This document shows, one piece after another, positions 13,820-22,006 of a stretch of DNA of 22,865 nucleotides; the first letter of the stretch is position 1; every line of letters starts with the position of its first letter. The stretch covers positions 1-22,865 of the IMG/VR virus record IMGVR_UViG_3300048013_000018, one strand, 5' to 3'. This DNA comes from a virus. Below the pieces are notes generated by a model. That model was not told the origin of the DNA and searched no databases. It worked only from the letters and a program-made list of their open reading frames with translations. The translations under genes and the position numbers were made by a program.

Positions 13820-15411
13820 TATTGATCTTCCTCATCAATTAAAGGTGCGCCTGTTGTAAAGTCATGTGAACTTCCCCACAAATCATCCCACAAGCGTTGT
13901 GCATCGCCTACCTCTGTAGGTCTAGGTGCTACGTAACGTTTTGAGCCATTTTCAAAGTACTTGCTACCGTACTCGTTAAACCAATCTTCTCTATCCTTTT
14001 TACTAGAAGGTCGTTCATTACCACTTGTATAAAGTACAGGTTCAGGCAAAGCAGGTACTACTGACTCTGGTTCTGGCTGTACAAGTAACTCATAGGTATC
14101 TGGATCAAACTCTGCAGGTGTTACAGGTTCACTACCACCTTCGTTACCACCTTCGTTACCTCCTTCACTACCACCTTCACTACCACCTTGTTCTTCTAAT
14201 TCACTTAAAAAAGCCTCTGTTGGCTGTATTGTGCCATCAACAATAATGAAAGGCAGTGAAGGATTAGCACTTAAAAACTCTTTTACTTTTTCCACATCTT
14301 CAGCACTATCTTCAGTCCTAGTAAAAGTATTGTCTATTATTAATTGCGCCTGTTCATCAGTTATTTCTTCATTAGTAACTTTTTCAATTATTTGTTGCTC
14401 TACAGTCATCCTAAGTGATGCTAAATAATCTGGCCCACCAAAGAACATTTCAGCTAAATTATTGTTTGCCCACAATTCAGCACGATCATCATAGGAGTCT
14501 CTTATAGCTTGCTCAAAAGCATTTCTAACAGTGTCATCTGTATCTTTCTTTAGAAGAATGTTATCCATAATTTCACTGGGTCTCAGAGCGATACCCATGC
14601 CTTCATCAGAAAGTCTAATTACATCACTGTAAGGCAGACCCGTTTCATTACCTTCATTGTCAACAAAATCTATACCGCTTAACAAATCTAAAGTACGAGT
14701 TTGTATGTAACTTTTTAACATCTTAGTGTTTTCTTTACTTTCACTAGAATAGCCTGTCTGAAATACACTTGTGTCAAAAGCAGCTAAATCTCCTGTGCCT
14801 CTAGGCATACCTCTGTAAGCTAACTCTCTAGTTTCATTAATAGATAAACCACCTTCATAGTCTTGATCTAAGAACCTTCTTAACTTTTCGCTCTCTCTTT
14901 CACCGCTTAAGTTATAACTTAATCTTTCTAAAAAGCCCATCTCTTCTGTATCAACAGGATCAGAAGTATCACGCATTTTAACTACTTCAAAAGCATCTTG
15001 TACAGCTTGTTCAATAGTTTTACCTTCTACATCATAATCTTCTATGCCTTCAAAAGCTTGTGTCATTAACTCTTCAGTCAAAGGTTCTCTATTTTTAGCT
15101 TGATATTCTTGCACAAGTTTAGAAAGCTCTAACACACTCTCAGGCCCATGTATTTCAAGTAACTGTATTACGTCTGAATCAGGTAAACCTGCCCCTTTTA
15201 TTCTTTGCGCTGCACTTTCAATAGTATCTTCTTTTGCTTGATTGTCAGCTATGGCTTTACGTCCATACGTAGCCATCCACTCTTCTTGTCTACGTTTGTT
15301 TTCTCTAAATTCTTTTTCTAAGAGATCACGTTTAGCCATGTACCCTTTGGCTGCACCAGCAGCTAAGGGCAACACTACGCCTTTTGCTATTCTACTTAAG
15401 TTTATAGCCAT
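13819..15411 (-). CDS. Probable internal virion protein with Gly/Ser/Glu linker
   Basis: A 530-residue acidic protein of unknown family. The N-terminus (about 5-30) is mildly hydrophobic, KGVVLPLAAGAAKGYM, followed by a charged, probably coiled-coil region. The middle is helical with many Glu and Asp. Residues 408-427 are a five-unit GGSE/GGNE repeat, then a Pro- and Glu-rich stretch and a compact-looking C-terminal part with DREDWFNEYGSKYF and RLWDDLWGSS. The linker separates two parts of the protein. It sits between the 190-residue gene and the 1215-residue ejection-protein candidate, with a GAGGGG ribosome site. T7 gp15-like function is a guess from position. Confidence 0.55.
   Translation of the reverse strand: MAINLSRIAKGVVLPLAAGAAKGYMAKRDLLEKEFRENKRRQEEWMATYGRKAIADNQAKEDTIESAAQRIKGAGLPDSDVIQLLEIHGPESVLELSKLVQEYQAKNREPLTEELMTQAFEGIEDYDVEGKTIEQAVQDAFEVVKMRDTSDPVDTEEMGFLERLSYNLSGERESEKLRRFLDQDYEGGLSINETRELAYRGMPRGTGDLAAFDTSVFQTGYSSESKENTKMLKSYIQTRTLDLLSGIDFVDNEGNETGLPYSDVIRLSDEGMGIALRPSEIMDNILLKKDTDDTVRNAFEQAIRDSYDDRAELWANNNLAEMFFGGPDYLASLRMTVEQQIIEKVTNEEITDEQAQLIIDNTFTRTEDSAEDVEKVKEFLSANPSLPFIIVDGTIQPTEAFLSELEEQGGSEGGSEGGNEGGNEGGSEPVTPAEFDPDTYELLVQPEPESVVPALPEPVLYTSGNERPSSKKDREDWFNEYGSKYFENGSKRYVAPRPTEVGDAQRLWDDLWGSSHDFTTGAPLIDEEDQ
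14131..14190. repeat. Five 12-base repeat units encoding GGSE/GGNE
   Basis: Five tandem 12-base units (ACTACCACCTTC and close variants on the + strand) lie inside the 530-residue gene. They encode residues 408-427, a flexible Gly-Gly-Ser/Asn-Glu linker. Units two and three read GTTACC, the others ACTACC, and the unit length keeps the frame, so copy number can change without breaking the gene. Confidence 0.95.
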
Positions 15412-15413
15412 CT

Positions 15414-15986
15414 TTACGCCCCTCTACTCATTAATCCCATACCGCCTTGTGGCTCTTGGGGTGGTGGCTGTGGACTATCCATAGGTTCTTGCTCTTCTCT
15501 CATCTCTTCAAACTCTTCTGTTTGTTCACTAGATAAAGCTTTTATAGTTTCGGACACTTCAGCCTTAGTGCCTTTATCTTTAATGCTTTTAAGCTTACGC
15601 ATAACCTTAGCTTTAACACGTGCTTTAGCTACTTCTTCTTCTTCTGCTTCCTCAGAGAAGAACTCTTCATATTCAATACCTGCCATATCAGCTATGCTGA
15701 CTATCTCTTTGTGTATTACAGGAGCAATAATTAAACCTACATCAATGCTGTGCAAGCCTTCAGCTACAGCTAAAGTTATAGTAGTATTAGTTAATACTTC
15801 TACAGGCAAACCCATCTCTAGTAAAAATATAGTGCTATCCATAAAAGCAGGTTTAGCCATATGATCTAGGTGAATTTTAATAGCTTCCTCTGGCACAGCA
15901 GTCTCAGGAGGTCTTTCCCAAGGGTAGTTCTTAGGTGTGTCAGTGAGAGATTGGCCGGGAATAGGACCACTTATTTTAGAGACCAT
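15414..15986 (-). CDS. Unknown virion-associated protein, 190 residues
   Basis: I do not recognise this protein. The first half contains a hydrophobic, probably helical section (about 50-95, with TIFLLEMGLPVEVL and DVGLIIAPVIH). The second half is highly charged: an acidic run SEEAEEEEVA at 111-120, a basic segment KARVKAKVMRKLKSIKDKG at 121-139, then acidic residues and a Pro-rich tail SPQPPPQEP near 171-179. It overlaps the lysozyme gene by 11 bases and is two bases from the next gene, so it is part of the virion operon. A chaperone or small structural role is possible; nothing in the sequence decides this. Confidence 0.6.
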   Translation of the reverse strand: MVSKISGPIPGQSLTDTPKNYPWERPPETAVPEEAIKIHLDHMAKPAFMDSTIFLLEMGLPVEVLTNTTITLAVAEGLHSIDVGLIIAPVIHKEIVSIADMAGIEYEEFFSEEAEEEEVAKARVKAKVMRKLKSIKDKGTKAEVSETIKALSSEQTEEFEEMREEQEPMDSPQPPPQEPQGGMGLMSRGA

Positions 15987-16746
15987 CTTGTACGGTATCC
16001 TTTTTGTAATTATTAGTGTACTCTATTGTTAATGCTTCTCTAGTAGGCATATTAGTTTTCTTTTTGTCAGGCTTTAAGTAGCTATTTACAATTACTCTAT
16101 TAGCTTCCTCTGGTGTTTCTGTTTCACGTAGCTTTTTAAGAGCAGACTTTTGATCACCTTTAGTTAATTCAAAAATAGAAAAGTCTACTCCTGCATCGTA
16201 ATCTCTAGGGTCTAAGTTGTTTTCTTCTACATACTTTTCAAAGTTGTACCTTCTATAGCCGGGCTGCAAACCTGTAAATTGAAAGACGTTAGTTCCTCCT
16301 TTAGAACCCCTGACTGTTGGTTTTAATTCATCCATAAACTTGAAACCGCCCGTTTCATAGTCGGCATTACCCGCCAAAGCTGCCGCTTGAAATGGCTTTA
16401 AGTTTAACTCACTTATATACCTAGCCATCATTTTTTCACCAAAGTTACTGGTGCTAACTTTTTTAGTTTTAGTCTTTTGTTTTTTATAAAGGTCATCATA
16501 TGTAGACATAGTGCTTGCATAAGATGTATCTTCACTACCAGACATATCTGCATCAGTCTGACTCATAATCTCATCTGCATCAGCAGTTAAGTCTTCTATA
16601 CTAGGAGACATTAAACCTTTAGAGCTTGACTTAGAGTAAACGTCTTTAATACCCTCAGTGATATCTTCACTTTTTTCAGGCACTACAGATGCTTTTATAC
16701 TGTCTGCAAAAGTCTCTAATCTGGCTCTATCTATAAAACTACTCAT
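15976..16746 (-). CDS. Virion-associated peptidoglycan hydrolase, phage tail lysozyme domain
   Basis: A 256-residue protein whose second half matches the phage tail lysozyme family (Phage_lysozyme2). Landmarks: LNLKPFQAAALAGNADYETGGF (about 115-135), with E131 the likely catalytic acid, then NVFQFTGLQPGYRRYNFEKY (153-172), DYDAGVDFSIFEL and a C-terminal helical part with TPEEANRVIVNSYLKP. The first 100 residues are polar and Ser/Asp-rich, likely a flexible region that places the enzyme in the virion. It probably opens the cell wall locally so the DNA-ejection proteins can pass. A role in final lysis is less likely because it is embedded among virion genes and has no signal peptide. The start follows an AGAGGG site. 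Confidence 0.82.
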   Translation of the reverse strand: MSSFIDRARLETFADSIKASVVPEKSEDITEGIKDVYSKSSSKGLMSPSIEDLTADADEIMSQTDADMSGSEDTSYASTMSTYDDLYKKQKTKTKKVSTSNFGEKMMARYISELNLKPFQAAALAGNADYETGGFKFMDELKPTVRGSKGGTNVFQFTGLQPGYRRYNFEKYVEENNLDPRDYDAGVDFSIFELTKGDQKSALKKLRETETPEEANRVIVNSYLKPDKKKTNMPTREALTIEYTNNYKKDTVQDGL

Positions 16747-16757
16747 ATTACCCTCTT

Positions 16758-18848
16758 TTAAAACTTATAGCCTAATATAGCAGAACCAATAGTTCCCCAC
16801 ATTTCAGCCTCACCCCTACGATCTGATGCACTTGCAGTAGTCTGTGCATTTTCCTTTGATGCAGTGGCACTGATGTTAGCAATAATTACATCGTTAATTC
16901 TATCTAACGAAGTCTCACTTGTTTTCCAAGCGTAAGACATAAGATCACGCTCACGTTGCCATACTTGATCTAAAGTACTGGCAGTAAAAGCATTGGCTGC
17001 TTTAGCATCCTGCATGTTAGCCTCGTTCTGTGCTGCAGTGTTGGCAGTAGATGTATTCTGCCGCCACTGTGCATTAGCTTGTGCTATGATTAAACCGTTC
17101 TGTGTATTAAACTGTTGCCTAGCGTTGCGCTGTTCTTCATTAAACTTCCGTATTGCATTTGTTTCAGATACAGCAAATTGCTCCATAGCGTTAGCTTGAG
17201 AGGTATTAAACTGTGATACTTGTGATGCCAACGTAGCCATAAACTCTTGTGTTTGATTTACGCTAGAGGCGTTAAACTGTTTAGCTGCATTATCTGCTGC
17301 AGCATCAGTTAAAATAGATTGCTGTAGTGCCTGTACTTTAAATAACTCAGTTTGCTGATCATTAGATAAATTAGTTAAATCCATCTGGAGAAAGTTCTTA
17401 GCGTTCTCTACAGAGGCTTGCTGTTGATTACTTAGGTTAGTCAACTCCATGTTAGATATAGCTGCAGCATCAGCCATAATCTTAGCATTCTTAGCACTAA
17501 GGTTTGTTAGATTGGCAGTCTGAGCCATCTTAGCATTCTCTAATGCAACCTGTTGGTCTGCAGTAAAGTTCATATTTGCTATATCACTAATTTTAGCTGC
17601 ATTAGTAACACGCGATTGAAAGTCTTGATTAAAGTCTATCTTAAGGAAGTCAGCCCGTTGTTGTGCAGCAAACATAGCAACCTGCTGACGGTTACTTAAA
17701 TTCTGGGCTTCAAATTGAGCTACAATCTGTGCGTCTTGTTGTGCAATAGGTAAGGCTGACTCCATCGCCGCCTGTACGATAGCTTGTCCTGCCATACTAC
17801 TAGAGCCTAGACCACGTGCATTCATAGCTGCTGTAGCGGCTCTCATGGCTCCTGCAGCCCATGCAGGGGTAGCACCGTCCTCAAAGTCATCCATTAAGTC
17901 ATCTAGTTGACCTTTTACACTTGCAGATTTTGAAGGGTCAGCTTGAGCAGCTTGTATCTCTGTGGCTTCCTTTACTGCTGCCATGTCTACAGCAGAGCCG
18001 CCTATAAGCTCACCTTCTTGTAAAGTACGTGCAGGAGGAACTACAACTTTAGTTGGGTCTGTAATTTGAGCTACGTCAAGCTTTCTACCTCCCAAAGTTG
18101 CAGGGTCTTGAGTGGCGGCGTCAACTGTAGTTGACACAGTGCCTTGTGCGCCAGTTGCACCCTGCAGTGCTGCCTCTGAAGCAGCTTGAGTACCAGTAGC
18201 TTGCATGGTAGCAGGGGTAAGGCCAGAAGGAGTTGCAGCTTGTTGTGTAACACTGGGAGAGGCAGCAGTAGCTGTACTAGCTGCACCTGCATCACCTGTA
18301 GTGGGATCAATAGTAGCACCTACAGTATTAGGGTCTATTGTAGCTACAGTTGTTGGCTGTGCTAGTTGTTCAGGTGTTTTAACTGCAGTAGATGTAAGGT
18401 TTTGTTGACCTTCAGTTAGTGCCTTAGCGGAAGCTTGCTGTTGCTCTTTGGTCTTTTCTTCTATAGCTTTAATCGTAGCAGGATCAGTCTGATCCATAGC
18501 GTACAGATCAGCAAGCTCTTGGTTGAGCGTGTCTAGCTTGTCTTGCATTGGTGTCATATTGGAACCGCCTACGGGTTTAGGTGAAAAAATCATACTTTTT
18601 TGACTGTCTGTAAGCGGAGTGTAACCTGTAGGAGGACGCATTATAGGAGAATTAGAAGGAGCTTGTGCTTGTTTTGCAGCAGCCTCTAGTTGAGCTTTTC
18701 TAGCATCCATAGCCTTAAACACACCAGAGGGATCACCTATTGCAAGCCTTGGGGCATTTAATTCTTCTAAAGACATATTGCCTACAGTGCGTTGTACGGC
18801 CTGTGCCTCAGTTTCACCGGGCTGTAGTATAGGTCTAAAAGCTGCCAT
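16758..18848 (-). CDS. Virion protein with a long 11-residue helical repeat
   Basis: A 696-residue Ala/Gln/Asn/Thr-rich protein of no family I can name. The N-terminal part (about 1-160) is polar and Gln-rich; 160-260 is a low-complexity Thr/Ala/Pro/Gly stretch; 380-590 is an unbroken 11-residue repeat; the end is Ala-rich with a short hydrophobic tail (GTIGSAILGYKF). In the repeat, LSNxQQ-type units recur at 383, 449, 471 and 493, and Phe recurs at 525, 536, 547, 558, 569 and 580. Such hendecads form right-handed coiled coils. The gene precedes the virion lysozyme and ejection-protein candidates, so it is probably structural: an internal tube, tail needle or ejection protein. Its ribosome site (GAAAGAGAA) is weak. 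Confidence 0.65.
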   Translation of the reverse strand: MAAFRPILQPGETEAQAVQRTVGNMSLEELNAPRLAIGDPSGVFKAMDARKAQLEAAAKQAQAPSNSPIMRPPTGYTPLTDSQKSMIFSPKPVGGSNMTPMQDKLDTLNQELADLYAMDQTDPATIKAIEEKTKEQQQASAKALTEGQQNLTSTAVKTPEQLAQPTTVATIDPNTVGATIDPTTGDAGAASTATAASPSVTQQAATPSGLTPATMQATGTQAASEAALQGATGAQGTVSTTVDAATQDPATLGGRKLDVAQITDPTKVVVPPARTLQEGELIGGSAVDMAAVKEATEIQAAQADPSKSASVKGQLDDLMDDFEDGATPAWAAGAMRAATAAMNARGLGSSSMAGQAIVQAAMESALPIAQQDAQIVAQFEAQNLSNRQQVAMFAAQQRADFLKIDFNQDFQSRVTNAAKISDIANMNFTADQQVALENAKMAQTANLTNLSAKNAKIMADAAAISNMELTNLSNQQQASVENAKNFLQMDLTNLSNDQQTELFKVQALQQSILTDAAADNAAKQFNASSVNQTQEFMATLASQVSQFNTSQANAMEQFAVSETNAIRKFNEEQRNARQQFNTQNGLIIAQANAQWRQNTSTANTAAQNEANMQDAKAANAFTASTLDQVWQRERDLMSYAWKTSETSLDRINDVIIANISATASKENAQTTASASDRRGEAEMWGTIGSAILGYKF
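17079..17705 (-). repeat. Region encoding the 11-residue repeat (about 19 units)
   Basis: Residues about 382-590 of the 696-residue protein can be written as consecutive 11-residue units with no insertion. Early units pair into a 22-residue super-period (TNLSNxQQ at 448, 470, 492); later ones start with (Q/E/K)F every 11 residues. The repeat is visible in protein but poorly kept in DNA, so it is old or under selection for structure. Confidence 0.85.
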
Positions 18849-18868
18849 TTTAATTCTCTTTCTTTCTC

Positions 18869-19135
18869 TTATTCAAAGCCATCTTTTAGGCCATCTAGTA
18901 TGTCTTGAACTGATACTCTCTTCTTAGCATTAGGTGTGTATCTACACATATATGTCTTAGGGCATTCACTAAACTTAAACATGGGATAATGATATCCTAT
19001 TGTACCATTAGGTCCACGGTAAATGCAAACCATTTCTCCCTGTATCTTAACTCTTTTTGCTAAGTGACACTGTACAAACTCAGGGTTACTTAACAGCCCT
19101 GCTAACACAAGGGGTAACACAACAAGATTAATCAT
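18869..19135 (-). CDS. Small exported or membrane-anchored cysteine protein
   Basis: An 88-residue protein with a hydrophobic N-terminus, MINLVVLPLVLAGLLSNPEF, that looks like a short signal or anchor though it lacks a basic start. The rest carries four cysteines (C23, C37, C58, C64), which could form two disulfides in the periplasm, followed by a C-terminal helix VQDILDGLKDGF. The pattern IYRGPNGTIGYHYPMFKFSECP looks like a small beta fold. No lipobox is visible, so it is not a classical outer-membrane spanin. The start shares a base with the upstream stop (TAATG). Its place next to two membrane-protein genes suggests a lysis or envelope role; this is inference. Confidence 0.6.
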   Translation of the reverse strand: MINLVVLPLVLAGLLSNPEFVQCHLAKRVKIQGEMVCIYRGPNGTIGYHYPMFKFSECPKTYMCRYTPNAKKRVSVQDILDGLKDGFE

Positions 19136-19614
19136 TAACCAATTCCTAGTGATATCAGATATATGCCCCCACCTAATACACCAATTATTAGTAATGATAG
19201 GCCACCTATAGCTGCGTTGTTTGCCATCTGTCTTTTAGCTTCCATCGCCGCATACACAGTCTCTTCACGTTCCTTACGTATTTGCCTACGCATACCTAGC
19301 ATTTCATCGTATGTGCCTACACCAAACCTAAAGTCTAACATAAACTTTATTTCTTTTTCTTTCTCAAGCAATGTTTTTTTACGAACAATAATGTCCATTG
19401 CTTCTTGTTCTATGTTGTCAGAGCCGTGGGTCTGCTTGTCTAACCATGTAGGGTTCTTACGTTGAGACTCAGCCCTAGTAATGTCAGCTACTGCACCGTA
19501 CCACTTACCTAGTTGCTGTGATACATCTTGTATTTCTCTGCCAGCACCTACTAGCATCTTGACCCCTTTGAAGGCTGCATTAGCTGCAGCAAAAGCTGTA
19601 ACGGGGTCAATCAT
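19135..19614 (-). CDS. Membrane protein with coiled coil and C-terminal membrane segment
   Basis: A 159-residue protein. Residues 1-45 are helical with DPVTAFAAANAAFKGVKMLVGAG, residues 65-130 are a highly charged likely coiled coil, and residues about 136-157 form one hydrophobic membrane segment (IGGLSLLIIGVLGGGIYLISLGI) at the very C-terminus, so it may be tail-anchored. I do not recognise a family. It lies between an N-terminally anchored small protein and an exported cysteine protein, and follows an AAAGAGA site inside the tail of the upstream gene. A lysis (holin or spanin-like) or virion membrane role is possible. Confidence 0.6.
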   Translation of the reverse strand: MIDPVTAFAAANAAFKGVKMLVGAGREIQDVSQQLGKWYGAVADITRAESQRKNPTWLDKQTHGSDNIEQEAMDIIVRKKTLLEKEKEIKFMLDFRFGVGTYDEMLGMRRQIRKEREETVYAAMEAKRQMANNAAIGGLSLLIIGVLGGGIYLISLGIG

Positions 19615-19618
19615 TTAA

Positions 19619-19873
19619 TTATCTCTTTGCGTGATTAGTTGTAACCACATTTAATGCATCCTTGATTGCTTCTACATTTGCATCAATACGTGCAATCATT
19701 ACGTCATTCTCATGTATATCATCAGCTAGTCTTGCTGTGCTAGTTTCTACATCAGCTATCTCAGCCCTGTTATACTTAATGTCTGATACCATGCTGGACA
19801 CTGCCCATACTACAGCAGCACCTTGTGCTAGTAATGCTCCTGCTATTGTTACTAATGTCCAGTTGATATCCAT
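19619..19873 (-). CDS. Small membrane protein, candidate holin or inner-membrane spanin
   Basis: The ATG at 19873 is chosen because it follows GGAG by eight bases and begins a membrane protein; a longer reading to 19945 would overlap the upstream gene by 68 bases in a basic, unrelated stretch. The 84-residue product has one N-terminal membrane segment (about 6-29, TLVTIAGALLAQGAAVVWAV) and a predicted coiled coil with repeating ADVETSTARLADDI and ARIDANVEAIKDAL. One N-terminal membrane helix plus an external coiled coil is the plan of inner-membrane spanins and of some small holins. No second membrane segment is seen. The role is not proven by sequence. Confidence 0.6.
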   Translation of the reverse strand: MDINWTLVTIAGALLAQGAAVVWAVSSMVSDIKYNRAEIADVETSTARLADDIHENDVMIARIDANVEAIKDALNVVTTNHAKR

Positions 19874-19877
19874 TAAG

Positions 19878-20135
19878 TTACTCCGATTCCGATTCACTTG
19901 TAGTATCTGTCCAATTTGGATTTGCAGACCACGTTGTACCGTCAAACAAATATCTAATACCCGTCCAGTTTTCAGGAGCAGTCACACCTGTGTACATTAC
20001 ACTATTAGAAGTATTGCAGTCACCAGCTATAAGTTCCACAGGGGAACCAATTTCTGTATGGGTAGATGCTGTGTTTACAACTTTATCATCGGCAAAAAGG
20101 TAAACAGATATGCCATTTTTCACTAAAGTTTTCAT
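19878..20135 (-). CDS. Small tail-associated protein, 85 residues
   Basis: An acidic, beta-looking 85-residue protein: KTLVKNGISVYLFADDKVV, then PVELIAGDCNTSNSVMYTGV, PENWTGIRYLFDGTTWSAN and an acidic tail DTTSESESE. Trp and Gly placement suggests a small beta fold. Its start shares a base with the stop of the tail-fibre gene (TAATG), so it is translated with the fibre and may assist its folding, trimerisation or attachment. I do not recognise a named family. Small genes of this kind follow fibre genes in many marine phages, as far as I recall. Confidence 0.6.
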   Translation of the reverse strand: MKTLVKNGISVYLFADDKVVNTASTHTEIGSPVELIAGDCNTSNSVMYTGVTAPENWTGIRYLFDGTTWSANPNWTDTTSESESE

Positions 20136-21997
20136 TAGAATTTCCCTGTATTAATGTATAAACTTGACGATGATAGCGCCACACCAATAGCGTTAGATGC
20201 ACCCGCCGTAAGTGCTGTAGCAGTTACTGGCAACCCATAGACTGCGCCAGTAACAAGACTGCTTTGATTGGTGTTTATGCCACCAATTACTGTGACTTTT
20301 CCTGATGCGCCATCTGAAATTGACTCAGCCGCAATACCAACCCATGTAGGGTTGCCAGAATTAATAATTGATGAAGTCGCATTATAGTTACTGTCATTTT
20401 GAAAAAATGTAATACATTGGTTAGTGTCTGGATCAAAAACAAGACCGCCTATCTGTACGTTAATTTCTACAGCAGTTGCTGCTTCACCCGCAAAGAATGA
20501 AGTACCTGAAATCTGACCTTTAATTACATTGCCAAAATCTGTAGTTTGAGCTTCATAAAACAAAACCATTTGATTTTTGTTACTGTCAAAAACAAGCGCA
20601 TTGGCTTGCGAAGAGCCTACTGCAGTTAAAGTAACTTTCGTGCCAAAAGATATTGATGTACCACTTACTGTTCCGACCCTAGCCCTCAGTATGCTGCCAA
20701 CAGAATACACATGCAAAAATTTATTACTGTTTGAGTCAAAAGCTAAACTCATTCCCCTATTAGCAGTTGTTGCTCCTGAATCTATAGTTGTCTCTGAACC
20801 CCAAGATATTGATGTGCCACTTACTGTTCCAACGGCAGCAAAAGGTTCGTAATCGTCATAGTCGTTCCATTGAGCAACAACTTTATTTGAGTTAGAATCA
20901 AACTCACATCTTATGGTATAAGAGTTGCAAGTAGCACCAGACGGGCCAGCCGCTGAACCAAAACTAATTGATGTTCCACTGACTGTTGCAACTTTGGCTA
21001 GAACAGAATCATCGTTGTGTTTATAAACAATGACACATTTATTAGCATTACTGTCATAACAAATATCCAGTGCCTCTACAACTCCACCGTAAAATTCTGT
21101 TTGAGTGCCGAAGGTAGGCGTAGTCCCGCTTACAGAAACAACTACGGCATAGGCATGATTCGCATCAGATTCATTCCTAAAAACACAAACTGCTCTTTGA
21201 GCATTAGTATCATAAACTGCTTTCATCCTTCTTGGAATTTGAGATATAGCCACAGCAGTGCCAAACGAAATGCTTGTTCCTGACACCGTTCCAACACGGC
21301 AAGTTAAATAACCGCTATTCTGTTGATCCCGATAGAAATAAATAACCTTGTTATTTGCGGTATCATAAACAATAGCCTCCGTACCGTCATGTGCGCCAGT
21401 AAAATTAGTTGCATTAACTTGCACCGGGTCGCCAGCATTTGCACCCATCGTGGAAATTGTGCCGTCAATATTTAAGCCGACTAAAGCACCAGCACTAATG
21501 CTACCACTAGCAGTAAAAGTTTGTGAACCGCCACTTATTTTAGTACCCATGTAGGTTGCCAATCGTGACATAGTGGCTTTTCTATTTGTTCCACCTGCGC
21601 CATCATCAACAACCATTAGGTCTGCGTCTACTAATGCAGCCCCAATATCAGTACCCCCATCAATATCTAAATCTGATATACTGATACTTCCGTCTGGGAA
21701 ATTTACTGTGCCTGTTACAGTACCACCAGTAAGAGGTAGTGCATCTGCTGATTGGAATGTACCAAAAGAAACAATCTCTACTGTGTCATTAGCTGTAGCA
21801 CCAGAGGCCAGCACAACGTCTGACCCATTAGTAGCTGTAAAGTCTGCCCTAGCTAAGTGTACACCGTTAAGATATACAGACACAAAACCCGGCGTGTAGC
21901 CTTGGGTAGTAAATGTAGTTTGATTTGATGTGGCTGTATATACGTCCCGACTTTGTGTAGCCTGTGGGGTAGGTATTGCGCCGATATATCCTGACAT
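20135..21997 (-). CDS. Tail fibre or spike with a seven-repeat beta-propeller
   Basis: A 620-residue receptor-binding protein candidate. Residues 1-100 form an N-terminal attachment part rich in Thr, Gly and Asn. A conserved block follows (DLDIDGGTDIGAALVDAD and GGTNRKATMSRLATY, 109-153) that is shared with the neighbouring fibre gene. From about 200 to 560 there are seven repeats of about 52 residues, each with a (F/Y)DSNxNK-type strand (Asp at 212, 263, 315, 367, 421, 471, 522) and, in most, a VGTVSGTSISFG-type strand. Seven such repeats fit a seven-bladed propeller. The end (560-620) is Gly/Ala/Ser-rich and probably a trimerising or distal tip. Its ribosome site is AAGGA. The receptor is unknown. 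Confidence 0.82.
   Translation of the reverse strand: MSGYIGAIPTPQATQSRDVYTATSNQTTFTTQGYTPGFVSVYLNGVHLARADFTATNGSDVVLASGATANDTVEIVSFGTFQSADALPLTGGTVTGTVNFPDGSISISDLDIDGGTDIGAALVDADLMVVDDGAGGTNRKATMSRLATYMGTKISGGSQTFTASGSISAGALVGLNIDGTISTMGANAGDPVQVNATNFTGAHDGTEAIVYDTANNKVIYFYRDQQNSGYLTCRVGTVSGTSISFGTAVAISQIPRRMKAVYDTNAQRAVCVFRNESDANHAYAVVVSVSGTTPTFGTQTEFYGGVVEALDICYDSNANKCVIVYKHNDDSVLAKVATVSGTSISFGSAAGPSGATCNSYTIRCEFDSNSNKVVAQWNDYDDYEPFAAVGTVSGTSISWGSETTIDSGATTANRGMSLAFDSNSNKFLHVYSVGSILRARVGTVSGTSISFGTKVTLTAVGSSQANALVFDSNKNQMVLFYEAQTTDFGNVIKGQISGTSFFAGEAATAVEINVQIGGLVFDPDTNQCITFFQNDSNYNATSSIINSGNPTWVGIAAESISDGASGKVTVIGGINTNQSSLVTGAVYGLPVTATALTAGASNAIGVALSSSSLYINTGKF
20318..21400 (-). repeat. 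Seven propeller-repeat units within the tail-fibre gene
   Basis: DNA repeats are visible on the + strand as ATTGATGTxCCACTxACTGTT near 20650, 20805 and 20965, each encoding VSGTSIS. Spacing between the Asp residues of the DSN motif is 51, 52, 52, 54, 50 and 51 residues. Units 2, 6 and 7 are more diverged than 1, 3, 4 and 5. The repeated DNA could recombine and change the blade number. Confidence 0.85.
21539..21673 (-). repeat. Shared fibre block, copy in the propeller fibre
   Basis: Encodes residues 109-153 (DLDIDGGTDIG to GTK). The same 45 residues occur at 22523-22657 in the neighbouring fibre with 44 of 45 identical, while the DNA differs at about 32 of 135 bases. It is probably a small folded connector between the fibre base and the distal domain. 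Confidence 0.9.
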
Positions 21998-22006
21998 TAT
22001 TTTTCC

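Noticed and set aside
14025-14246. Open frame on the + strand across the repeat in the 530-residue gene
   Set aside because: It is the antisense reading of the GGSE repeat region, gives a low-complexity Leu/His/Gln product and has no ribosome site.
19619-19945. 108-residue reading of the small membrane protein
   Set aside because: The extra N-terminal 24 residues overlap the upstream gene and the ATG at 19873 has a good ribosome site and begins directly before a membrane segment.
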